NCBI RefSeq assembly: GCF_900106675.1
Contig: NZ_FNOB01000004.1
Span: 1-64,000, forward strand
Length of the DNA: 64,000 nucleotides
DNA from: Allgaiera indica
GTDB lineage: Bacteria > Pseudomonadota > Alphaproteobacteria > Rhodobacterales > Rhodobacteraceae
Direction: 5' to 3'
In this document: piece by piece, positions 18,590 through 32,889 of the stretch
Layout of the letters: each line of letters starts with the position of its first letter
Position numbering within the stretch: the first letter of the stretch is position 1
Made by a program: the position numbers and the translations under genes
The notes under the pieces: generated by a model
Database searches by the model: none
Seen by the model: the letters and a program-made list of their open reading frames with translations, nothing else
Told to the model about the DNA's origin: nothing

Positions 18590-21099
18590 GCGATACAGAC
18601 GGTAAGAAGACCCTAGGCTTGGGTGGCCCCCGTTCGGGGCAGGTGAAGCAAAGCTTCAGCCATGGCCGCACCAAGTCTGTCGTGGTCGAGACCAAGCGCA
18701 AGCGTGTTGTGGTGCCGAAGACCGGCGCCGCCGGGGCATCCGGTGGTGGCGCGTCCGGGTCGAAGCCGCATCGCGGCGATCCGTCGAAGCGCCCGGCCGG
18801 CATTTCCGATGCCGAGATGGAGCGCCGCCTGAAGGCGCTGCAGGCCGCCAAGGCCCGCGAGGTCGAGGAAGCCGCCGAGCGCGCCGCCGAGGAGAAACGC
18901 CGCGAGGAAGAGCGCCAGCGCCGCCGCGAGGAAATCGAGGCGAAGGAACGCGAGGAGCGCGAGCGCGAAGAGGCGCTCAAGGCCAAGCAAGAGGCCGACG
19001 CCCGCGCCAAGCAAGAGGCCGAGGCCCGCGCCAAGGCCGCGGCGGCCCCCGCTGCCGCGCCCGTCGCGCCGGAACCGGCGGCCGAACCCAACACCCGCGG
19101 CGGGACGGCGAAGGCCTCTCCCGGTCCGCGCAAGACCGACCGCGAGCGCGAGGACCGCGAGCGCGAGAGCCGCGGCAAGGGCAAGGGCGGCGGCGACAAC
19201 CGCCGCGCCGGCAAGCTGACCCTGACCGAGGCGCTTTCGGGCGAGGGCGGGCGCCAGCGTTCGCTTGCTGCAATGAAGCGCAAGCAGGAAAAGGCCCGCC
19301 AGAAGGCGATGGGCATGCCCCAGCGCGCCGAAAAGCAGGTTCGCGACGTGCAGCTGCCCGAGACGATCGTCGTGCAGGAATTGGCCAACCGGATGGCCGA
19401 GCGCGCCGCCGACGTGGTCAAGTCGCTGATGAAGATGGGCATGATGGTCAATATGAACCAGCCCATCGACGCCGACACCGCCGAACTGGTGATCGAGGAA
19501 TTCGGCCATCGCGCCGTGCGCGTATCGGATGCCGATGTCGAACAGGTCATCGCTCAGGTCGCGGACAAGCCAGAAGATCTGCAGCCGCGCCCGCCGGTGA
19601 TCACGATCATGGGCCATGTCGACCACGGCAAGACCTCGCTTCTGGATGCGATCCGGCACGCCAATGTCGTGTCGGGCGAGGCCGGGGGCATCACCCAGCA
19701 TATCGGCGCCTATCAGGTGACGACGGAATCGGGGGCGGTGCTGACCTTCCTCGACACGCCGGGTCACGCGGCCTTCACCTCGATGCGCGCGCGGGGCGCC
19801 CAGGTCACGGATATCGTGGTTCTGGTGGTGGCCGCGGACGACGCGGTCATGCCGCAGACGATCGAGGCGATCAACCACGCCAGGGCGGCCAAGGTGCCGA
19901 TGATCGTGGCGATCAACAAGGTCGACAAGCCCGACGCCGATCCGCAGAAGGTGCGCACCGCGCTGCTTCAGCACGAGGTCGTGGTCGAGGCGATGTCGGG
20001 CGACGTGCAGGATGTCGAGGTTTCGGCCAAGACCGGCAAGGGCCTGGACCAGTTGCTTGAGGCGATCGCGCTGCAGGCCGAGATCCTGGAGCTGAAGGCC
20101 AACCCCGACCGCGCCGCCCAGGGCGCCGTGATCGAGGCGCAGCTGGACGTGGGCCGCGGGCCGGTGGCGACGGTTCTGGTGCAGAACGGCACGCTCAAGC
20201 GCGGCGACATCTTCGTCGTGGGCGAGCAATGGGGCAAGGTCCGCGCGCTGATCAACGACCGCGGAGACCGGGTCGACGAGGCCGGGCCTTCGGTTCCGGT
20301 CGAGGTTCTGGGCCTGAACGGCACGCCCGAGGCGGGCGACGTTCTGAACGTCGTCGAGACCGAGGCACAGGCGCGCGAGATCGCCGAGTACCGCGAGGAG
20401 GCCGCCAAGGACAAGCGCGCCGCCGCCGGTGCCGCCGCGACGCTGGAACAGCTGATGGCCAAGGCCAAGGCCGACGAAAGCGTGACCGAACTGCCGGTGG
20501 TGGTGAAGGCCGACGTCCAGGGTTCGGCCGAGGCGATCGTCCAGGCGCTGGAGAAGGTCGGCAACGAAGAGGTGCGCGTGCGCGTGCTGCATTACGGCGT
20601 CGGCGCGATCACCGATTCGGATGTCGGCCTGGCCGAAGCATCGGGCGTGCCGATCATCGGCTTCAACGTCCGTGCCAACGCCTCGGCCCGGAACTCGGCC
20701 AACCAGAAGGGTGTGGAGATCCGCTATTACAGCGTGATCTACGACCTGGTCGACGACGTGAAGGCCGCCGCTTCGGGTCTGCTGTCGAACGAGGTGCGCG
20801 AAACCTTCATCGGCTACGCCGAGATCCGCGAGGTCTTCAAGGTCTCGGGCGTCGGCAAGGTCGCCGGCTGCCTGGTCACCGAGGGCGTGGCGCGCCGTTC
20901 GGCGGGTGTTCGCCTGCTGCGCGACGACGTGGTCGTCCATGAGGGCACGCTGAAGACGCTCAAGCGCTTCAAGGATGAGGTCAAGGAAGTGATTTCGGGC
21001 CAGGAATGCGGCATGGCCTTCGAGAATTACGAAGACATCCGCACCGGCGACGTGATCGAGATCTTCGAACGCGAGGAAGTCGAGCGTCAGCTCGACTGA
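18586..21099 (+). CDS. infB: Translation initiation factor IF-2
   Basis: GTPase that places initiator tRNA on the 30S subunit. The 837-residue product has a long charged N-terminal region with [17 protein letters not shown]-type repeats (about 85-150) and a low-complexity Ala/Pro/Arg stretch. The G domain has G1 GHVDHGKT (343-350), G3 DTPGH and G4 NKVD, and domains II to IV follow, ending [13 protein letters not shown]. It is the last gene of the operon and is followed by a strong terminator. Confidence 0.98.
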   Translation: MSDTDGKKTLGLGGPRSGQVKQSFSHGRTKSVVVETKRKRVVVPKTGAAGASGGGASGSKPHRGDPSKRPAGISDAEMERRLKALQAAKAREVEEAAERAAEEKRREEERQRRREEIEAKEREEREREEALKAKQEADARAKQEAEARAKAAAAPAAAPVAPEPAAEPNTRGGTAKASPGPRKTDREREDRERESRGKGKGGGDNRRAGKLTLTEALSGEGGRQRSLAAMKRKQEKARQKAMGMPQRAEKQVRDVQLPETIVVQELANRMAERAADVVKSLMKMGMMVNMNQPIDADTAELVIEEFGHRAVRVSDADVEQVIAQVADKPEDLQPRPPVITIMGHVDHGKTSLLDAIRHANVVSGEAGGITQHIGAYQVTTESGAVLTFLDTPGHAAFTSMRARGAQVTDIVVLVVAADDAVMPQTIEAINHARAAKVPMIVAINKVDKPDADPQKVRTALLQHEVVVEAMSGDVQDVEVSAKTGKGLDQLLEAIALQAEILELKANPDRAAQGAVIEAQLDVGRGPVATVLVQNGTLKRGDIFVVGEQWGKVRALINDRGDRVDEAGPSVPVEVLGLNGTPEAGDVLNVVETEAQAREIAEYREEAAKDKRAAAGAAATLEQLMAKAKADESVTELPVVVKADVQGSAEAIVQALEKVGNEEVRVRVLHYGVGAITDSDVGLAEASGVPIIGFNVRANASARNSANQKGVEIRYYSVIYDLVDDVKAAASGLLSNEVRETFIGYAEIREVFKVSGVGKVAGCLVTEGVARRSAGVRLLRDDVVVHEGTLKTLKRFKDEVKEVISGQECGMAFENYEDIRTGDVIEIFEREEVERQLD

Positions 21100-21113
21100 C
21101 CCGCCCAGCGATC

Positions 21114-21153
21114 GGACCGCGCGCGACAGAACTGCGACGCGCGGTCCTTTTTT
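21114..21153 (+). terminator. Rho-independent terminator of the rimP-infB operon
   Basis: GGACCGCGCG (21114-21123) pairs with CGCGCGGTCC (21138-21147) in a ten-pair stem, followed by six Ts. It begins 15 bases after the infB stop. Confidence 0.93.
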
Positions 21154-21463
21154 GTGCGATAGCCCCTATTCTTGCAGAAGAATCAGGCCCACCGCCTTCG
21201 TGCAGGGTGGTATGCGTGCAGGGTGGCGTGGCGCCTGGCCAGGCATCACCACGCATGGGCCGATATTTTGCGCGCCTGACGCCGGGTTGAAGGCGCCACC
21301 TAAGGCCAGCGCCAAGGCGGCAGCACATCCTGTCGGGTGCGGCCTTGGCGCAGATCCCGAATTCCGAGATGGAAGAAACTTGCCCGCTTTGCGCCGCGCG
21401 CACATGCCTTGCATGCCATGGGCAAGATGTGCATGCCCATTGGCGTGCGATTGCATGGTGGCT
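21154..21463. other. Gene-free stretch with a short tandem repeat
   Basis: No supported gene is seen in these 310 bases. The motif CGTGCAGGGTGG occurs twice in a row with a four-base spacer (21199-21210 and 21215-21226). Towards the right end the sequence is unusually rich in GCATG (about 21405-21460). The purpose is unknown; a small RNA or binding sites are possible. Confidence 0.3.
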
Positions 21464-21601
21464 TCAGGCAGCCTTCGCCTGAATCGGGTAGCCGACAAAG
21501 ACCTTGTCGCCGACTTTCACAGCGATCCTGCCATCGGCACAATCGCGCAGAAACGTGCCCTGCACTGAAATATATAGACCAACGGAAATGGTGCGCAGCA
21601 T
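21464..21601 (-). CDS. Small conserved-looking protein (45 aa)
   Basis: The ATG at 21599-21601 has a GGGGGGAG box nine bases upstream. The product starts MLRTISVGLYISVQGTFLRD, continues ADGRIAVKVGDKVFVGYPI and ends QAKAA, a compact pattern of short beta strands. I have the impression of similar short proteins in other Rhodobacterales, but no function is known to me. The frame is open for 67 codons upstream without a better start. It lies between the infB terminator and mutT, with an AT-richer leader (21602-21717) that could hold its promoter. Confidence 0.6.
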   Translation of the reverse strand: MLRTISVGLYISVQGTFLRDCADGRIAVKVGDKVFVGYPIQAKAA

Positions 21602-21717
21602 GTCTGTTTGCTCCCCCCAGATGAAAACCCGCTCTCTATTAGGACAAGATCGAGCAGGAATCGTTACAAGCGGGTTAATTCCGCTGCTTTTCGGGCAGTC
21701 TTGGAAAGATTTCAGAC

Positions 21718-22116
21718 TCAGAGCCAGTCGCGCAGGATCGCAATCAAGGGAATATCGGCGGGCGGCATCGGGTAGTCGCGCAGATCGCTGGCACGAACCC
21801 ATTTCAGCTGCTGGCCCTCGCGCGGGCGGGGCGTGCCCTGCCAGCGGCGGCAGGCGAACAATGGCATCAGCAGGTGAAAATCGTCATAGGCGTGGCTGGC
21901 GAATGTCAGCGGCGCGAGGCAGCTGTCCCAGGTGTCTATGCCCAGTTCCTCGTGCAGTTCGCGGATCAGCGCGGCCTCGGGGGTCTCGCCCGGCTCGACC
22001 TTGCCGCCTGGGAATTCCCACAGGCCCGCCATCGACTTGCCCTGCGGCCGCTGCGCCAGAAGCACGCGGCCGTCAATGTCGATCAGCGCGACGGCGGAAA
22101 CCAGAACCGTCTTCAT
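21718..22116 (-). CDS. mutT: Nudix hydrolase, 8-oxo-dGTP diphosphatase (MutT type)
   Basis: Removes oxidised dGTP from the nucleotide pool. The 132-residue product contains a complete Nudix box, GGKVEPGETPEAALIRELHE followed by ELGI, matching G-x5-E-x7-REL-x-EELG, preceded by LLAQRPQGKSMAGLWEFPGG as in MutT. Its ATG directly abuts the argJ stop codon with no spacer, so it is translated from the argJ message. A Nudix enzyme of other specificity is possible, but WEFPGGK favours MutT. Confidence 0.9.
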   Translation of the reverse strand: MKTVLVSAVALIDIDGRVLLAQRPQGKSMAGLWEFPGGKVEPGETPEAALIRELHEELGIDTWDSCLAPLTFASHAYDDFHLLMPLFACRRWQGTPRPREGQQLKWVRASDLRDYPMPPADIPLIAILRDWL

Positions 22117-23502
22117 CTAGGAACGGTAGTCGGCGTTGATGTCGATGTAGCCATGCGTCAGGTCGCAGGTCCAGACGGTGCGCGCCGCGCGGCCCAGGCC
22201 CAGATCGACGCCGATCACCAGTTCCGGCTGCTTCATGTAGGCGCTGGCGGCGTCCTCGGAATAATCGGGCACGCGCCAGCCCTTCTCGGCCACCAGGATA
22301 TCGCCGAAGCGGATCGCCAGACGGTCGCGATCGGCCTTGGCGCCGGATTTTCCGACGGCGGCAACGATCCGGCCCCAATTCGCATCCTGGCCGGCGATCG
22401 CGGTCTTCACCAGCGGCGAATTGGCGATCGACATGGCCACCTTGTGCGCGTCGCCCACGCTTTCGGCGCCGGTCACGCGGATCTCGACGAACTTGGTGGC
22501 GCCCTCGCCGTCGCGCACCACCTGCTTGGCGAGGTCTTCCATCACCGCGCGCAAGCCTTCTTCGAAGGCTTCGGCACCGGCCGACGCCCGCGTCTCGATC
22601 GGCGCGGCCCTGGACTTGCCCGTCGCCGCCAGGATCAGCGCGTCGGAGGTGGAGGTGTCGCTGTCCACGGTGATCGCGTTGAACGTGTCATCCACGCTGC
22701 GCGACAGCATCTCTTGCAGCAGATCGGGCGCCACTGTGGCGTCGGTGAAGATGTAGACCAGCATCGTCGCCATATCCGGGGCAATCATCCCCGAACCCTT
22801 GGCGATGCCCGCGATGCGGATCTTGCCGCCCTTGCCCCGCACCTCGGCCGAGGCGCCCTTGGGGAAGGTGTCGGTCGTCATGATCGCCCGCGCGGCCTGC
22901 TCGATGCCCGCATCCGACAACGCGCCGCGCAGCCCGTCGATGGCCGCGACGATACGGTCATGCGGCAGCGGTTCCCCGATCACGCCGGTCGAGGAGGAAA
23001 ACACCCGGCTTGCCGGCATGTCCAGCGCCTCGGCCACGGCGCTGGTCACCGCATCGACCGAGGCCTGCCCGGCCGCGCCGGTAAAGGCATTGGCATTGCC
23101 CGAATTCACGATGATCGCCGCGCCCGCGCCCTCGGGGACCTGCATCTTCAGCTTGGCCTGGCAATCGTGCACGCAGGCCGCCCGGGTGGACGACCGCGTG
23201 AACACCCCGGCAATCGCGGTGCCGGGGCAAAGGCGGGCCAGCATCACATCGGTGCGGCCCGCATAACGCACCCCCGCGGCGGCCGAGGCGAACTCGGCCC
23301 CCGCGATGACGGGAAGCGCGGGAAAGCCGCCCGCAGGCGCAAGCGGCGAGACGGGCGGCTTGGCCTTGGCCGGCCTGGCGACGGCGGCGGCGATGGGGGC
23401 GGCCTTGACGGCCCCCAGCTGCGCTTGCAGCGCCTTCACCTCGGACCGAAGCGCCTTGGCTTCGGCCTTCCAGTCCCGGTCCTTCTGGTCCTTCTTGGAC
23501 AT
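22117..23502 (-). CDS. argJ: Bifunctional glutamate N-acetyltransferase/amino-acid acetyltransferase ArgJ
   Basis: Ornithine acetyltransferase of arginine synthesis. It self-cleaves between Ala and Thr to give alpha and beta chains; the site is APDMATMLVYIFTD with Thr246 as nucleophile. The oxyanion motif STGVIG (171-176) and NSGNANAFTG (133-142) are present. The 461-residue protein is longer than usual because of about 55 extra N-terminal residues: a charged helix (KKDQKDRDWKAEAKALRSEV) then an Ala/Pro linker. It lies downstream of the parvulin gene (59-base gap) and upstream of mutT. Confidence 0.96.
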   Translation of the reverse strand: MSKKDQKDRDWKAEAKALRSEVKALQAQLGAVKAAPIAAAVARPAKAKPPVSPLAPAGGFPALPVIAGAEFASAAAGVRYAGRTDVMLARLCPGTAIAGVFTRSSTRAACVHDCQAKLKMQVPEGAGAAIIVNSGNANAFTGAAGQASVDAVTSAVAEALDMPASRVFSSSTGVIGEPLPHDRIVAAIDGLRGALSDAGIEQAARAIMTTDTFPKGASAEVRGKGGKIRIAGIAKGSGMIAPDMATMLVYIFTDATVAPDLLQEMLSRSVDDTFNAITVDSDTSTSDALILAATGKSRAAPIETRASAGAEAFEEGLRAVMEDLAKQVVRDGEGATKFVEIRVTGAESVGDAHKVAMSIANSPLVKTAIAGQDANWGRIVAAVGKSGAKADRDRLAIRFGDILVAEKGWRVPDYSEDAASAYMKQPELVIGVDLGLGRAARTVWTCDLTHGYIDINADYRS

Positions 23503-23561
23503 CGCGCTTCTCCGCCTGAAGCCTGACCGCCGCCGGTGGGTCGCCCTACCGACGCGCCGCC

Positions 23562-24485
23562 TTACTGAAGCAAGGTCTGGTTCTTCAGCACCGACGGGTC
23601 AATCCCCTTGATGTCCTCGGTCACCTTGGCGCCGTCCTTCAGCTTTGCCAGTCTCTCGGTCACGGCCTTCTTCGCCAGCTCCTGCGACAGTTCCGGCGTC
23701 TCCTGGGCCAGCGTCGGCTTCTTGGTCGGGCGCGAGCCCTCGACCTTGATGACGTGCCAGCCGAACTGGGTCTTCACCGGGCCGACGATGGTGCCGACCT
23801 TGGCCTTCTCGACGGCCTCGGCGAAGGGCTTGACCATCTGGTCGGGCTGGAACCAGCCCAGATCGCCGCCGTTCTGGGCGGAACCGTCGGTCGAATACTT
23901 CTTGGCCAGCGTGGCGAAATCGGCGCCCTTTTCCAGCTTGGCCTTGATCTCCTTGGCCAGCTTCTCGGATTTCACCAGGATATGGGCCGCATGATATTCC
24001 GTGGCCGGGGTGAAATGCGCATATTTGGCGTCATAGGCGGCCTTGAGGGCCTCGGGGGTGACCGCCGCCTTCTCGGCCTGGCGCAGCGCAAGCGAGGCGA
24101 CGAAGGCGCGTTCGGAATTGGCCAGTGCCAACTTGTCGCGCTTGGTCAGCTTGCCCTTCATCGACTGCTGCAGCAGCGTCTGCTGCACCAGCTGGTCCAG
24201 GATCCCCTTGAACAGCACCTCGTCGGGCAGTTGCTGATACTGGGCGGGCAGCTGGCTGCGCAGGGCGATCATGTCGCCCAGCGTGATATCGGTGCCATTG
24301 ACGCTGGCCACCACGGTATCGGCGGCAACCTTGCGGGTCTCGGCAGGCTTCGAGTCGGCCTTGGTGTCGCTCGCGGACGTGTCGGCCGTGGCGGCGGGCT
24401 TGGCTGCGGTTTCGGCCAAGGCCGGTCCGGCGGCGAGCGCCGCTGCCAGCGTTGCGCTAAGCCACATTCTTGCCTGTTTCGACAT
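23562..24485 (-). CDS. Exported parvulin-type peptidyl-prolyl isomerase
   Basis: Periplasmic folding catalyst of the PpiC/SurA type. The 307-residue product has a Sec signal peptide ([20 protein letters not shown], cut after ALA) and a Lys/Ala/Asp-rich linker. A SurA-like N-terminal helical part follows, then a rotamase domain with [40 protein letters not shown] and [13 protein letters not shown]. The start follows AGGAAAG. It is divergent from secA, so export and folding functions share an intergenic region. Confidence 0.92.
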   Translation of the reverse strand: MSKQARMWLSATLAAALAAGPALAETAAKPAATADTSASDTKADSKPAETRKVAADTVVASVNGTDITLGDMIALRSQLPAQYQQLPDEVLFKGILDQLVQQTLLQQSMKGKLTKRDKLALANSERAFVASLALRQAEKAAVTPEALKAAYDAKYAHFTPATEYHAAHILVKSEKLAKEIKAKLEKGADFATLAKKYSTDGSAQNGGDLGWFQPDQMVKPFAEAVEKAKVGTIVGPVKTQFGWHVIKVEGSRPTKKPTLAQETPELSQELAKKAVTERLAKLKDGAKVTEDIKGIDPSVLKNQTLLQ

Positions 24486-24524
24486 AACTTTCCTTTCCTG
24501 CGTTCGCCGCGAGGGTCCGCGACG

Positions 24525-24553
24525 TTGACACTGTACCGGCAGGCCCTTACATC
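24525..24553 (+). promoter_or_regulatory. Predicted promoter of secA
   Basis: TTGACA and TACATC are separated by 17 bases. The -35 box is a perfect consensus match. The immediate context, GTTGACACTGT followed by TACATCGC, is shared with the tRNA-Leu promoter at 48214. The message would have a leader of about 105 bases. Confidence 0.7.
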
Positions 24554-24665
24554 GCTTGGCGATCATGTCCGGGCCCGGCCGTCCGTCGCACTTCTAAGGA
24601 AGGCAGGGCGACGCTACAAGACAGCACCGGACCGGACGCGCCAGAAACCGCCAAGCGGAGACAAC

Positions 24666-27374
<2,709 letters not shown>

Positions 27375-27399
27375 CCGGGGTTGGGGTGATGCCATGAAA

Positions 27400-27440
27400 G
27401 GGGCGGTGCCGCGGGCTGCGGCGCCGCCCCTTCCATTTTT
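27400..27440 (+). terminator. Terminator after secA
   Basis: GGGGCGGTGCCGC (27400-27412) and GCGGCGCCGCCCC (27418-27430) form a 13-pair stem with one T-G wobble and a five-base loop, followed by TTCCATTTTT. It lies 26 bases after the secA stop. Confidence 0.85.
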
Positions 27441-27555
27441 GGCGTGCGCGATCGTTGGCCGCGAAACAGACCGTTTCCTGACGCGGCATGGCCACGGCCG
27501 CGCCGCTTTTCGCCCCTAGCCTTGACGGTATCGAATCATCAGACCGGAGGCAGAG

Positions 27556-28611
27556 ATGAACCTCGTCCGCAAGGTCTCGGTCGTCGCCGCGACCTTTCTG
27601 ATTGCCGCCGCGACCGGGCAATTCATGCAAAGCACTTTCCACCGCAGCCAGCCTGCGGCGGCACCCGCGCCCGTCACTCCGCCACTGGCCGCACCGGCGG
27701 CGAAACCGGCCCAGACTCGGCCGGTTCAGGTCGCGTCGCTAGAGCAGCCGGGCAAGTTGCCGCTGCCCCTGGCGTCGGCGCCGGCGCGGGACGGCGGCTC
27801 GATCGATGCGCTGCGCTCGGCGATCCCCGCGATGCAGCCGCTGGCCGGCGCCCTGCCCGCCGCGCTGCGCGGCCCGGCACCGCCGGCACCGGGGGCCACC
27901 GCGCGGGCCAAGCCGGAGACCGCCGCAAAGGTCTGTCTTCCCCGCGCCAGCATTTCGGTCGACGAAGGCGCGATCCTTCATTTCCGCCTCGACGCGCCCT
28001 GCCACGCGGCGCAGCGGGTGGTGATCCGTCATGGCGGGCTGGCCTTCACCGAATTGACCGATGCCAAGGGCATGCTCGACGTGAAGATCCCCGCGATGCA
28101 GGAGGACGCCCGCGTGACGGCGATGTTCGCCGGCAACAAGACCGTCTCGGCCACCACCACGGTGCCGGAGCTGTCCCTTTATGACCGGGTGGCGGTGGAA
28201 TGGGTCGGCAAGGATTCCTTCGACCTGCACGCGCTGGAATTCGGCGCGGCCTTCGGCAGCGCGGGCGATATCTGGGCGCAGAACCCTGGCTCGGCTACCC
28301 CCAACACCACCGCGGTCGAGGGCTTCATGACAGTGCTCGGCAACCGATCGGTGACATTGCCGATGCTGGCGCAGGTCTATACCTATCCGACAGGCCTTTC
28401 GACCGAGGGCGGGAAGGTCAAGCTGGTGATCGACGCGGTCATCACGCCCGAGACCTGCGGCCGCGAGATGCTGGCCGAAACCCTGCGCACCCGGCGGGAT
28501 GCGGCGCCGAAGAAGACCGATCTTTCGGTGGCGATGCCCGATTGCAGCCATCCCGATGGCTACGTCCAGCTGGCCGGCCTGCTGCCGGATATTCAGGTCG
28601 CCGGGGAGTAA
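27556..28611 (+). CDS. Exported or membrane-anchored protein of unknown function downstream of secA
   Basis: A 351-residue protein with an N-terminal signal or anchor helix (LVRKVSVVAATFLIAAATG). A Pro/Ala-rich linker of about 90 residues follows, then a beta-rich domain of about 230 residues with two early Cys (KVCLPRASISVDEG and LDAPCHAAQRVVI) and two later ones (PETCGREM, AMPDCSHPDG), which could form disulfides. A GGAGG box precedes the ATG. Proteins at this place are sometimes labelled translocase only because of the secA neighbour; nothing in the sequence supports that function. Periplasmic location is inferred. Confidence 0.75.
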   Translation: MNLVRKVSVVAATFLIAAATGQFMQSTFHRSQPAAAPAPVTPPLAAPAAKPAQTRPVQVASLEQPGKLPLPLASAPARDGGSIDALRSAIPAMQPLAGALPAALRGPAPPAPGATARAKPETAAKVCLPRASISVDEGAILHFRLDAPCHAAQRVVIRHGGLAFTELTDAKGMLDVKIPAMQEDARVTAMFAGNKTVSATTTVPELSLYDRVAVEWVGKDSFDLHALEFGAAFGSAGDIWAQNPGSATPNTTAVEGFMTVLGNRSVTLPMLAQVYTYPTGLSTEGGKVKLVIDAVITPETCGREMLAETLRTRRDAAPKKTDLSVAMPDCSHPDGYVQLAGLLPDIQVAGE

Positions 28612-28692
28612 TCGCCAAGGCCTGGGCTTCGGTCCGGCGGGCGGGTTCCTTAGCGCGGCAACGGTCGCGGCCCGCCCTGATCCGCCTGCGGC

Positions 28693-29460
28693 CTACAGAT
28701 ACCCCTCTGCGCGCAAGCTGACCTCTTGCGCGCGGCCGATGATCAGGTGGTCATGCAACGTGATGCCCAGCACCCGCGCGGCTTCCTCGATCTGCCGGGT
28801 CATTGCGATGTCCGCCTCTGACGGGGTGGGATCGCCCGAGGGGTGGTTGTGCACCAAGATCAGCGCGCTTGCATGCAGCTCCAGCGCCCGGCGCACCACT
28901 TCACGCGGGTAGACCGGTACATGATCGACCGTGCCTCGGGCCTGTTCCTCGTCGGCGATCAGAACGTTCTTGCGGTCGAGATAGAGCACCCGGAACTGTT
29001 CCGTCTGCCGATGCGCCATCGCGGTGTGGCAATAGTCGATCAGCGCATCCCACGATGACAGTACCGGCCGGTGCATGACCCGCGCCCTTGCCAGCCGCTG
29101 TGCCGCCGCCTCGATGATTTTCAGCTCTTGCACAACAGCCTGGCCGACGCCGGGCACCTCCTCCAGTCGCCCGACTGGTGCCGATAGCACAGTGTTAAAA
29201 TCGCCGAATTCCTCTAGCAACCGGCGCGCCAGGGGCTTGACGTCCTGACGCGGGATGGCTCGGAAGAGGACCAGCTCCAGCAACTCGTAATCCGGCACCG
29301 CCGCCGCGCCCCCAGCCATGAAACGTTCACGCAGGCGGGCACGATGGTCCTTGATGTAGGAGGGCAACCTGCCTGGCACCAGTACAACTTCCGGCGCCTC
29401 GTCCCGGCCGTTGGGGGCGTCGAAAAGTGGCAATGGGGCTTCAGCAAAAGCGCGGGTCAT
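28693..29460 (-). CDS. radC: RadC-family JAB/MPN-domain protein
   Basis: A 255-residue protein with a helix-hairpin-helix ([13 protein letters not shown], about 102-114) and a C-terminal JAB1/MPN metalloprotease-like domain with the full JAMM motif [15 protein letters not shown] (203-217; His204, His206, Asp217). The family is named for a supposed DNA repair role that is not well established. Length is typical. It stands alone, convergent with the secA-side genes and upstream of a repeat element. Confidence 0.93.
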   Translation of the reverse strand: MTRAFAEAPLPLFDAPNGRDEAPEVVLVPGRLPSYIKDHRARLRERFMAGGAAAVPDYELLELVLFRAIPRQDVKPLARRLLEEFGDFNTVLSAPVGRLEEVPGVGQAVVQELKIIEAAAQRLARARVMHRPVLSSWDALIDYCHTAMAHRQTEQFRVLYLDRKNVLIADEEQARGTVDHVPVYPREVVRRALELHASALILVHNHPSGDPTPSEADIAMTRQIEEAARVLGITLHDHLIIGRAQEVSLRAEGYL

Positions 29461-29545
29461 GAACAGAGCCTGCGCCAGCTTGGTAAAGGAAGTGTTAATG
29501 CGCGAGGGGTTTCAGCGCATCACCACCTGGGCGCGAAACAGCAAC

Positions 29546-29598
29546 GCCGGGCCCTGAGGGTCCGGCGCTGTGCCCGCGTACTTGGGGAACAATGAAAG
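29546..29598 (+). repeat. Interspersed element with type B tail (radC-dnaJ gap)
   Basis: A GCCGG/CCGGC hairpin (29546-29566) is followed by the tail GCGTACTTGGGGAACAATG and AAAG (29576-29598). The tail ends two bases before the dnaJ stop codon. It matches the tail at 62999-63020 and both arms of the inverted pair at 13296-13365. Confidence 0.8.
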
Positions 29599-29600
29599 GA

Positions 29601-30737
29601 TCAGCTTTTCATACTGTCCCAGAAGCCCTTGACCTTGGAAAAGAAGGACGAGCTTTCGGGGTTGTTGTCTTCGCTGAGCGCGTCGAACTCACGCAGCAAT
29701 TCCTTTTGTCGGGCGGTCAGGTTCACCGGGGTTTCAACCGCCAGCTCGATCATCATGTCGCCCACTCCGCCGCCGCGCAGCGCCGGCATCCCCTTGCCGC
29801 GCAGGCGCATCTGGCGCCCTGTCTGGCTGCCCGCGGGGATTTTCACGCGGCTTCTTCCGCCGTCGATCGTGGGGACCTCGATATCGCCGCCAAGGGCCGC
29901 CGCGGACATGCCCACCGGCACCCGGCAGTAGAGGTTCACCCCGTCGCGCTGGAACAGGGCGTGGTCGCGCACTTCGATGAAGATGTAGAGATCGCCCGAG
30001 GGGCCGCCGCGCAGACCGGCCTCGCCCTCGCCCGCCAGGCGGATGCGGGTGCCGGTTTCAACCCCGGGGGGGATGTTGACCGAGAGCGCGCGCTCCTTCT
30101 CGACCCGGCCGGCGCCGCCGCAGGCCTTGCAGGGGTTCTTGACGATCTGTCCCATGCCCGAACAGGTGGGGCAGGTGCGTTCCACCGTGAAGAAGCCCTG
30201 TTGCGCGCGCACCTTGCCCATGCCCGAACAGGTGGGGCAGGTGACCGGTTCCGCCCCGCCTTCCGCGCCCGAGCCGTTGCAGGAGGAACAGGCGACCGAG
30301 GCCGGCACGTTGATCGTCTTCTGAGAGCCGGTATAGGCCTCTTCCAGCGTCACGCGCAGGTTATAGCGCAGGTCCGAGCCGCGTTGCGCGCGCCGACCGC
30401 CGCCGCCGCGCTGACCCATGAAATCGCCGAAGAGATCCTCGAACACATCCGAGAAGGCCGAGGCGAAATCGCCGTGCCCGCGCGCGCCGGCCCCCATGCC
30501 GCCCATGCCGCCATCGAACGCGGCATGGCCGAAGCGGTCGTAGGCTGCGCGCTTCTGATCGTCCTTCAGCGTGTCATAGGCCTCGTTCACTTCCTTGAAC
30601 TGGGCCTCCGCGTCGGGATTGTCGGAATTGCTGTCCGGGTGCAACGCCTTCGCCTTTTGACGATAGGCCTTCTTTATCTCGTCGGGCGAAGCGCCGCGTT
30701 GTAGGCCAAGCACTTCGTAGAAATCGCGTTTTGACAT
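29601..30737 (-). CDS. dnaJ: Chaperone DnaJ
   Basis: Hsp40 co-chaperone stimulating DnaK ATPase. The 378-residue product has the J domain with HPD (33-35), a Gly-rich linker (about 77-120), four CxxCxGxG zinc motifs starting at Cys150, Cys167, Cys189 and Cys203, and the C-terminal substrate-binding part. The start follows AAAGGGG. It lies 69 bases downstream of dnaK on the same strand, with a hairpin between them. Confidence 0.98.
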   Translation of the reverse strand: MSKRDFYEVLGLQRGASPDEIKKAYRQKAKALHPDSNSDNPDAEAQFKEVNEAYDTLKDDQKRAAYDRFGHAAFDGGMGGMGAGARGHGDFASAFSDVFEDLFGDFMGQRGGGGRRAQRGSDLRYNLRVTLEEAYTGSQKTINVPASVACSSCNGSGAEGGAEPVTCPTCSGMGKVRAQQGFFTVERTCPTCSGMGQIVKNPCKACGGAGRVEKERALSVNIPPGVETGTRIRLAGEGEAGLRGGPSGDLYIFIEVRDHALFQRDGVNLYCRVPVGMSAAALGGDIEVPTIDGGRSRVKIPAGSQTGRQMRLRGKGMPALRGGGVGDMMIELAVETPVNLTARQKELLREFDALSEDNNPESSSFFSKVKGFWDSMKS

Positions 30738-30761
30738 CCGTACCCCTTTCGGGAAATGGCA

Positions 30762-30786
30762 GGACCGGCCCTGGACAGGCCGGTCC
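30762..30786. repeat. Hairpin between dnaK and dnaJ
   Basis: GGACCGGCC and GGCCGGTCC form a perfect nine-pair stem around a seven-base loop in the 69-base dnaK-dnaJ gap. There is no T-run, so partial processing or mRNA stabilisation, giving less DnaJ than DnaK, is more likely than full termination. Confidence 0.55.
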
Positions 30787-30806
30787 CTCCTGGTCCCGTA
30801 CGGCCT

Positions 30807-32726
<1,920 letters not shown>

Positions 32727-32825
32727 TTGTCTTCCTCTTCATTCGGCGATGTCTTGGGGCCGGATCCAAATGCGGCCTCCACCCCTATCCCAAGTAGACG
32801 GCGCGTGTCCGCCCTAGCTTCCTGG

Positions 32826-32857
32826 CGTATATAAGGAGGGGTCCGGGGGCCTGCAAG
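32826..32857 (-). promoter_or_regulatory. RpoH (sigma-32) heat-shock promoter of dnaK
   Basis: On the minus strand CTTG is followed after 18 bases by CTTATATACG. This matches every position of the alphaproteobacterial RpoH consensus CTTG-N17/18-CYTATNTNNG. The -10 box ends about 100 bases before the dnaK start. The same stretch also gives TTGCAG-N17-TATATA for the housekeeping sigma factor. Confidence 0.82.
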
Positions 32858-32889
32858 CGCCTCGGGGGCGCGAAAATCGGGGTGTTGCG

